Below, piece by piece: positions 5,694 to 8,949 of a stretch of 8,949 nucleotides of DNA (positions within the stretch are counted from its first letter, which is position 1; each line of letters starts with the position of its first letter). A program made the position numbers and the translations under genes. Under the pieces are notes generated by a model, which was given only the letters and a program-made list of their open reading frames with translations, was not told the origin of the DNA and searched no databases. The DNA comes from DATKZB01 sp035528235 (lineage in GTDB: Bacteria > Planctomycetota > Phycisphaerae > FEN-1346): contig DATKZB010000365.1 of assembly GCA_035528235.1 (NCBI GenBank), forward strand, positions 1 through 8,949. Direction: 5' to 3'.

Positions 5694-6204
5694 GAGCGTC
5701 CCTCACGCTCTGGTCGGCCGCGGCCACGCGTTCGGCCAGGCGGGCCTTGTACTGGGTCACCTTCTGGCGAAGTGCCGGGTCGGCGCCGGCCAGAATCTGG
5801 GCGGCCAGGACGGCGGCGTTGACGGGACCGGCCTTGCCGATGCCGACGGTGGCCACCGGCACGCCGCTGGGCATCTGGACGGTCGACAGGAGGCTGTCGA
5901 GGCCGCCCAGGCTGCTCGTCTGGATGGGCACGCCGATGACTGGCAGGGGCGTGAGACTGGCCAGGACCCCCGCCAGGTGGGCCGCGCCCCCGGCGGCGGC
6001 GATGATAACGCCCAATCCGAGGTCGGCGGCCGTCTTGGCGAAATCGTGGGCCGCGTCGGGCGTCCGATGGGCCGAGATGACGCGGACCTCGTACGAAATG
6101 CCTAGTTCCTTGAGCGTGGCGGCACAGGGCCGCATTTTCTCGAGGTCCGAGTCGCTGCCCATCACAATGGCGACGCGGGGCGGATTGGCCTTTCTGGCGG
6201 TCAC
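5686..6204 (-). CDS. purE: N5-carboxyaminoimidazole ribonucleotide mutase
   Basis: This 172-residue enzyme converts N5-CAIR to CAIR in purine synthesis. It is a class I PurE by its motifs: MGSDSD (15-20), ISAHRTP with the catalytic H46 (43-49), AGGAAHL (71-77), IGVPIQT (90-96) and MPSGVPVATVGI (111-122). I chose the GTG at 6204 because GGAGGG lies seven bases upstream and the predicted transcription start is near 6226. The upstream in-frame ATG at 6261 would fall inside the promoter. Resulting length fits the family. The partner gene purK is not in the window. The stop overlaps the start of mtnA by 8 bases, an unusual pairing of purine synthesis with methylthioribose salvage, although both handle purine nucleoside-derived ribose compounds. 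Confidence 0.96.
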   Translation of the reverse strand: MTARKANPPRVAIVMGSDSDLEKMRPCAATLKELGISYEVRVISAHRTPDAAHDFAKTAADLGLGVIIAAAGGAAHLAGVLASLTPLPVIGVPIQTSSLGGLDSLLSTVQMPSGVPVATVGIGKAGPVNAAVLAAQILAGADPALRQKVTQYKARLAERVAAADQSVRDAHA

Positions 6205-6211
6205 GAAAATG

Positions 6212-6217
6212 CCCTCC
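6212..6217 (-). promoter_or_regulatory. Ribosome binding site deciding the purE start
   Basis: On the minus strand GGAGGG (6217 to 6212) is followed by seven bases and then GTG at 6204. It is the only good Shine-Dalgarno match near the purE N-terminus and supports the GTG start over the upstream ATG. Confidence 0.75.
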
Positions 6218-6232
6218 ACAGGGGACACGGCG

Positions 6233-6261
6233 AGTATAAAGCGGCCCCAGGCGGGCGTCAA
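6233..6261 (-). promoter_or_regulatory. sigma70-like promoter of the purE-mtnA operon
   Basis: Read on the minus strand, TTGACG (6261-6256), a 17-base spacer and TATACT (6238-6233) each match the consensus at five of six positions. Transcription would begin near 6226 and give a leader of about 20 nt that contains the GGAGGG ribosome site. The -35 box lies in one arm of the inverted repeat at 6256-6300. Confidence 0.7.
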
Positions 6262-6300
6262 TCGGGTTCCGCGAGGGAAAAAGGTCGAACCGATTTGACT
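6256..6300. repeat. Inverted repeat covering both divergent -35 boxes
   Basis: The plus-strand arm at 6287-6300 reads GAACCGATTTGACT. The minus-strand arm at 6269-6256 reads GAACCCGATTGACG. They agree apart from the last base and a one-base shift. Each arm ends in the -35 hexamer of its own promoter, purE on the minus strand and the histidine kinase on the plus strand, and 17 bases separate the arms. This could be a shared operator, or two similar promoters facing apart. Confidence 0.55.
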
Positions 6301-6322
6301 TGTGCCGAAAATGTTGTATTTT
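6295..6322 (+). promoter_or_regulatory. Possible promoter of the histidine kinase operon
   Basis: TTGACT (6295-6300, five of six), a 16-base spacer and TATTTT (6317-6322, four of six) form a reasonable sigma70 promoter with a start near 6329. If real, the in-frame GTG at 6302 and ATG at 6311 are upstream of the transcript, which favours a later start for the kinase. Confidence 0.42.
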
Positions 6323-6328
6323 TACAAC
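6313..6328. promoter_or_regulatory. AT-rich dyad over the kinase -10 region
   Basis: GTTGTA (6313-6318) and TACAAC (6323-6328) form a perfect six-base inverted repeat with a TTTT centre, overlapping the proposed -10 box. It is strikingly AT-rich against its surroundings. Such a site could bind a repressor or could simply be a melted promoter segment. No regulator is identified. Confidence 0.4.
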
Positions 6329-6376
6329 GTCGAATCACCCGGGGAGGTCGGCGTTTCCGCCGGTTTTGGGGGCTTT

Positions 6377-8023
6377 GTGGCAAAATCGAAACAACCATCT
6401 CGCCGCGCCACGCCTCATGCGGTGCCCTTGAGGGGAATCCAACTGCTGGCCAACCTGGCCGGCGGCCTCACGTCTCTGGTGGAGCCGGAGGCCCTCCAGA
6501 AGGAGACGCTGGCGTGCGCGCTGCGGATGTTCCGTTGCGGCAGCGGCGCCATCTGCCTGTGCGATAACGACATACGTCGCATCCGCTTGGGGCGCGCGGC
6601 CGGCAAGGCCACGGGTTTCACCCCGGAGGAACTCCTCGACGTGCCCGCCGTCCGCGAGGTGGTCCTGGAGCAGCGGCAGCCGCTCGTCCTGGCCCCGCCG
6701 GGCCTGGTGCTGGCGTCGGCGGCAGGGCGGTGGCAGGCCCTGGCCGTGGTGCCGATCGCGGGGTCGGCGGGTGTGCTGGGCCTCCTGGTCCTCGGCGACC
6801 TGGCCGATGGCGACGCGTTCGGCGAGACCGACGCGGCCCTGATGAGAGTCCTGGCAAACGTGGTGGCGATGGCGGCCGAGACGGCCCTCGTGCACGCCGA
6901 GTTCCGCCAGCAGATGGGCCGGGGGATGACCGAGGCCATGGCCGAACTGACCCGGGCCTCGGCCGAACTCCAGCGCCTCAAGACGTTCAACGAGGAACTC
7001 TTCCAGTCGGCCCCCGTGGGCATCGTGCTGTTCAATTGGGAGTTCCGCGTCACTTTCCGAAATCGCGCCGCCGAGCGCCTCTGGGCCGACGACCGGTCGG
7101 TCCTCGATGCCGCGCGCCGGACCAACGTCGCCCGGCGCGACCCCGACTGGGAGGGTGGTCTGCACGACGTCGTGAACATGCGCCGTCCCTGGCTGGCCGA
7201 GGACGTCGTGCTCGACCGGCCGGGCCGGGAGGCCGTGCGGCTGAACCTGTCGTGCTCGCCGCTGGTGAGCGGCCGGCAGGAGGTCGTCGGCGGCGTGCTG
7301 ATCGTCGAGGACGTGACGCAGCGCGTCGGCATGGAACAGCGGCTGGCGGTCTCGGAGCGGCTGGCGGGCGTCGGCCGGCTGGCCGCCATGGTTGCCCACG
7401 AGATCAACAACCCCCTGGACGGCATCATCCGCCTGGTGAACCTGGCCGTGCGGGTCGCCGGCGACGGCGATCCGGAGCGCGTCCAGACCTACCTGGCCGA
7501 GGCCAACAAGGGTCTCCAGCGGATGGTCGTGATCGTGCGCGACCTGCTGGACTTTTCGCGGACGGCCAGCGGGGCCGTGGAGCCGATGCCCATCCGCGAG
7601 ATTTTGACCGAGGTCGCCCACATCATGGCCCCCGCCGCCGAGAAGGCGGGTGTGCAGGTGGCGGTCGACTGCGATGCGGGGCTGCCGACCTTAAGGAGCG
7701 GCAGCCTGTACCACGTGGTGCTGAACCTGCTGAAGAACGCCGTGGAGGCGACGCCCGAGGGCGGCCGTGTCCGCGTGGCCGCCCGGTGCGAGGACAACGC
7801 CCTGGTCATCGAGGTGGCTGACACGGGGCCGGGCATCCCGCCGGAGGTCCTGCCGCGACTGTTCGAGCCGTTCTACAGCCTCAAGGCCATAGGCAAGGGC
7901 ACCGGGCTGGGGCTGGTGGTGTCGAAGGACCTGATCGAGAAACAGGGCGGGTCGCTGACCGCCTCGAACGGGCCGCAGGGGGGCGCCGTCTTCACGGTGC
8001 GCATCCCGATGGCGGCCGTGTAG
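6377..8023 (+). CDS. Soluble GAF-PAS sensor histidine kinase (NtrB-like)
   Basis: This cytoplasmic kinase (548 residues from the chosen start) has no membrane segment or signal peptide. A GAF-like domain spans about residues 21-175, then a short coiled coil (172-210), then a PAS domain (201-315, SAPVGIVLFNWEFRVTFRNR). HisKA follows with phospho-acceptor H341 in VAHEINNPLDGI. The HATPase has N-box HVVLNLLKNAVEA (446-458), G1 DTGPGIP (482-488), F-box FEPFYSLK (496-503) and G2 GKGTGLGL (506-513). All catalytic boxes are present. The start is uncertain: GTG 6377 has weak GGGGG in front, GTG 6302 and ATG 6311 overlap the proposed promoter and encode AT-rich, unconserved codons, and GTG 6422 is also possible. 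The response regulator follows after 24 bp. The signal is unknown. Domain assignment confident. Confidence 0.92.
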   Translation: MAKSKQPSRRATPHAVPLRGIQLLANLAGGLTSLVEPEALQKETLACALRMFRCGSGAICLCDNDIRRIRLGRAAGKATGFTPEELLDVPAVREVVLEQRQPLVLAPPGLVLASAAGRWQALAVVPIAGSAGVLGLLVLGDLADGDAFGETDAALMRVLANVVAMAAETALVHAEFRQQMGRGMTEAMAELTRASAELQRLKTFNEELFQSAPVGIVLFNWEFRVTFRNRAAERLWADDRSVLDAARRTNVARRDPDWEGGLHDVVNMRRPWLAEDVVLDRPGREAVRLNLSCSPLVSGRQEVVGGVLIVEDVTQRVGMEQRLAVSERLAGVGRLAAMVAHEINNPLDGIIRLVNLAVRVAGDGDPERVQTYLAEANKGLQRMVVIVRDLLDFSRTASGAVEPMPIREILTEVAHIMAPAAEKAGVQVAVDCDAGLPTLRSGSLYHVVLNLLKNAVEATPEGGRVRVAARCEDNALVIEVADTGPGIPPEVLPRLFEPFYSLKAIGKGTGLGLVVSKDLIEKQGGSLTASNGPQGGAVFTVRIPMAAV

Positions 8024-8047
8024 CGACGGATGGTCAAGGAGGGGATG

Positions 8048-8949
8048 ATGTCGGACGCACGGGTGCTGGTGGTTGACGACGACGAGATTATTCTGACGAG
8101 CCTGTCGGAGTTTCTGCGGCTCGAAGGGTACGGCGTGGAGACGGCCCGGAGTTTCCAGGAGGCGTCGTCCCTGCTGGCGGCGGCGACGTTTCAGGTCATC
8201 ATCGCCGACGTGTCGATGCCCGAGGTCGGCGGTTTCGAGCTCCTGAAGATGGTGCGGAACCGGTACCCCGACACGGCCGTCATCATGATTACCGGGTACG
8301 GCACGATCGAGAGCGCCGTCGAGGCCATCAAGCACGGGGCGTTCGACTACCTGACGAAGCCGATTATCGACGACGAGATCAAACTGACCATCGATCGGGC
8401 CCTCCAGCAGCAAGTCCTGATGGCCGAGAACCGATCGCTCCGCCACCAGTTGGCCGAGCGGTACAGCCTGGGTAACGTCATCGGCCACGATGAGAAAATG
8501 CTCAAGGTCTTCGACCTCATCGAGGCCGTGGCCGACACGCCCACGACGGTGCTCGTCACGGGCGAGAGCGGCACGGGCAAGAGCCTGGTGGCCCGGGCGG
8601 TCCACCAGCGGTCGAATCGCCGCGACAAGCCGTTCGTCGAGGTCGCCTGCGGGGCCCTGCCCGAGACGCTGCTGGAGAGCGAACTGTTCGGCCACGTCCG
8701 CGGCGCGTTCACGGGGGCCGTCGTCGACAAGGCGGGCAAGTTCAAACTGGCCGACGGCGGCACGATCTTTCTGGACGAGGTTTCGACCGCCACGCCGGCG
8801 CTGCAGGTCAAACTCCTGAGGGTCCTCCAGGACTTCGAGTTCGAGCAGGTGGGCGGCAACAAGACGCATCGTGTCGACGTGCGGTGCATTCTGGCCACCA
8901 ACCAGGACCTCGACGAGGCCGTCCGCCTGGGCCACTTCCGGCAAGACCT
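8048..8949 (+). CDS. NtrC-family sigma54-dependent response regulator, 3' end cut by the window
   Basis: The visible 300 residues give a receiver domain (1-120) with acidic pocket D10-D12, phosphorylated D54 in IIADVSMPE, T82 and K104 in YLTKP. A helical linker (115-140) leads to an AAA+ domain with Walker A GESGTGKS (172-179), the sigma54-contacting loop GAFTGA (219-224) and Walker B GTIFLDEV (238-245). It breaks off at FRQD before the sensor II region and any DNA-binding helix-turn-helix. AAGGAGG (8036-8042) is five bases before ATG 8048 and two before ATG 8045, so I prefer 8048; ATG 8030 is in frame but lacks a ribosome site. It is most likely phosphorylated by the kinase 24 bp upstream and activates sigma54 promoters. 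I found no clear sigma54 promoter in this window, so its targets are unknown. Confidence 0.95.
   Translation, partial: MSDARVLVVDDDEIILTSLSEFLRLEGYGVETARSFQEASSLLAAATFQVIIADVSMPEVGGFELLKMVRNRYPDTAVIMITGYGTIESAVEAIKHGAFDYLTKPIIDDEIKLTIDRALQQQVLMAENRSLRHQLAERYSLGNVIGHDEKMLKVFDLIEAVADTPTTVLVTGESGTGKSLVARAVHQRSNRRDKPFVEVACGALPETLLESELFGHVRGAFTGAVVDKAGKFKLADGGTIFLDEVSTATPALQVKLLRVLQDFEFEQVGGNKTHRVDVRCILATNQDLDEAVRLGHFRQD

Noticed and set aside
6205..6261. Upstream ATG start for purE at 6261
   Set aside because: It lies inside the predicted promoter and adds 19 unconserved residues. GTG 6204 has a proper ribosome site.

Overview
This is a GC-rich bacterial window with strong G/C preference at third codon positions. 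Almost all of it is ordinary chromosomal metabolism plus one two-component system. The style (soluble NtrB/NtrC-type pair, purE next to mtnA, many long shadow ORFs, palindrome-filled spacers) would fit a planctomycete-like or other GC-rich environmental bacterium. That placement is a guess from style, since no phylogenetic marker is present.

Layout. Positions 1-129 hold the last codons of an IS630-family transposase, the only clear mobile-element remnant. Positions 130-500 hold no convincing protein gene. They do contain a sigma70-like promoter (219-247), a stretch that can fold into several helices, and a good intrinsic terminator (384-420), so this is either a small RNA or an attenuated leader for the next gene. 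Then come asd (501-1544) and lysC (1803-3161), the first two enzymes of the aspartate pathway to Lys/Thr/Met/DAP. They are separated by 258 bp of tandem and palindromic repeats. A promoter at 3191-3218 drives a zinc-dependent MDR dehydrogenase of unknown substrate (3256-4494). The 155-bp spacer after it, between convergent genes, carries a second pair of the same palindromes.

On the minus strand purE (6204-5686) and mtnA (5693-4650) form an overlapping two-gene operon with a clear promoter at 6261-6233. Divergently, on the plus strand, are a soluble GAF-PAS histidine kinase (6377-8023) and an NtrC-family sigma54 activator (8048 to the window end, truncated). The -35 boxes of the two divergent promoters lie in the arms of one inverted repeat.

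Most unusual content: (i) the promoter-to-terminator RNA candidate upstream of asd, with a possible antiterminator; (ii) a REP/BIME-like palindrome family that occurs as inverted pairs with conserved spacing in two intergenic regions, shows a compensated stem change, and has had one arm amplified into a 22-bp tandem repeat; (iii) the symmetric divergent purE/kinase promoter region. I found no defence system, CRISPR array or obviously new multi-gene system. The protein genes all belong to known families.
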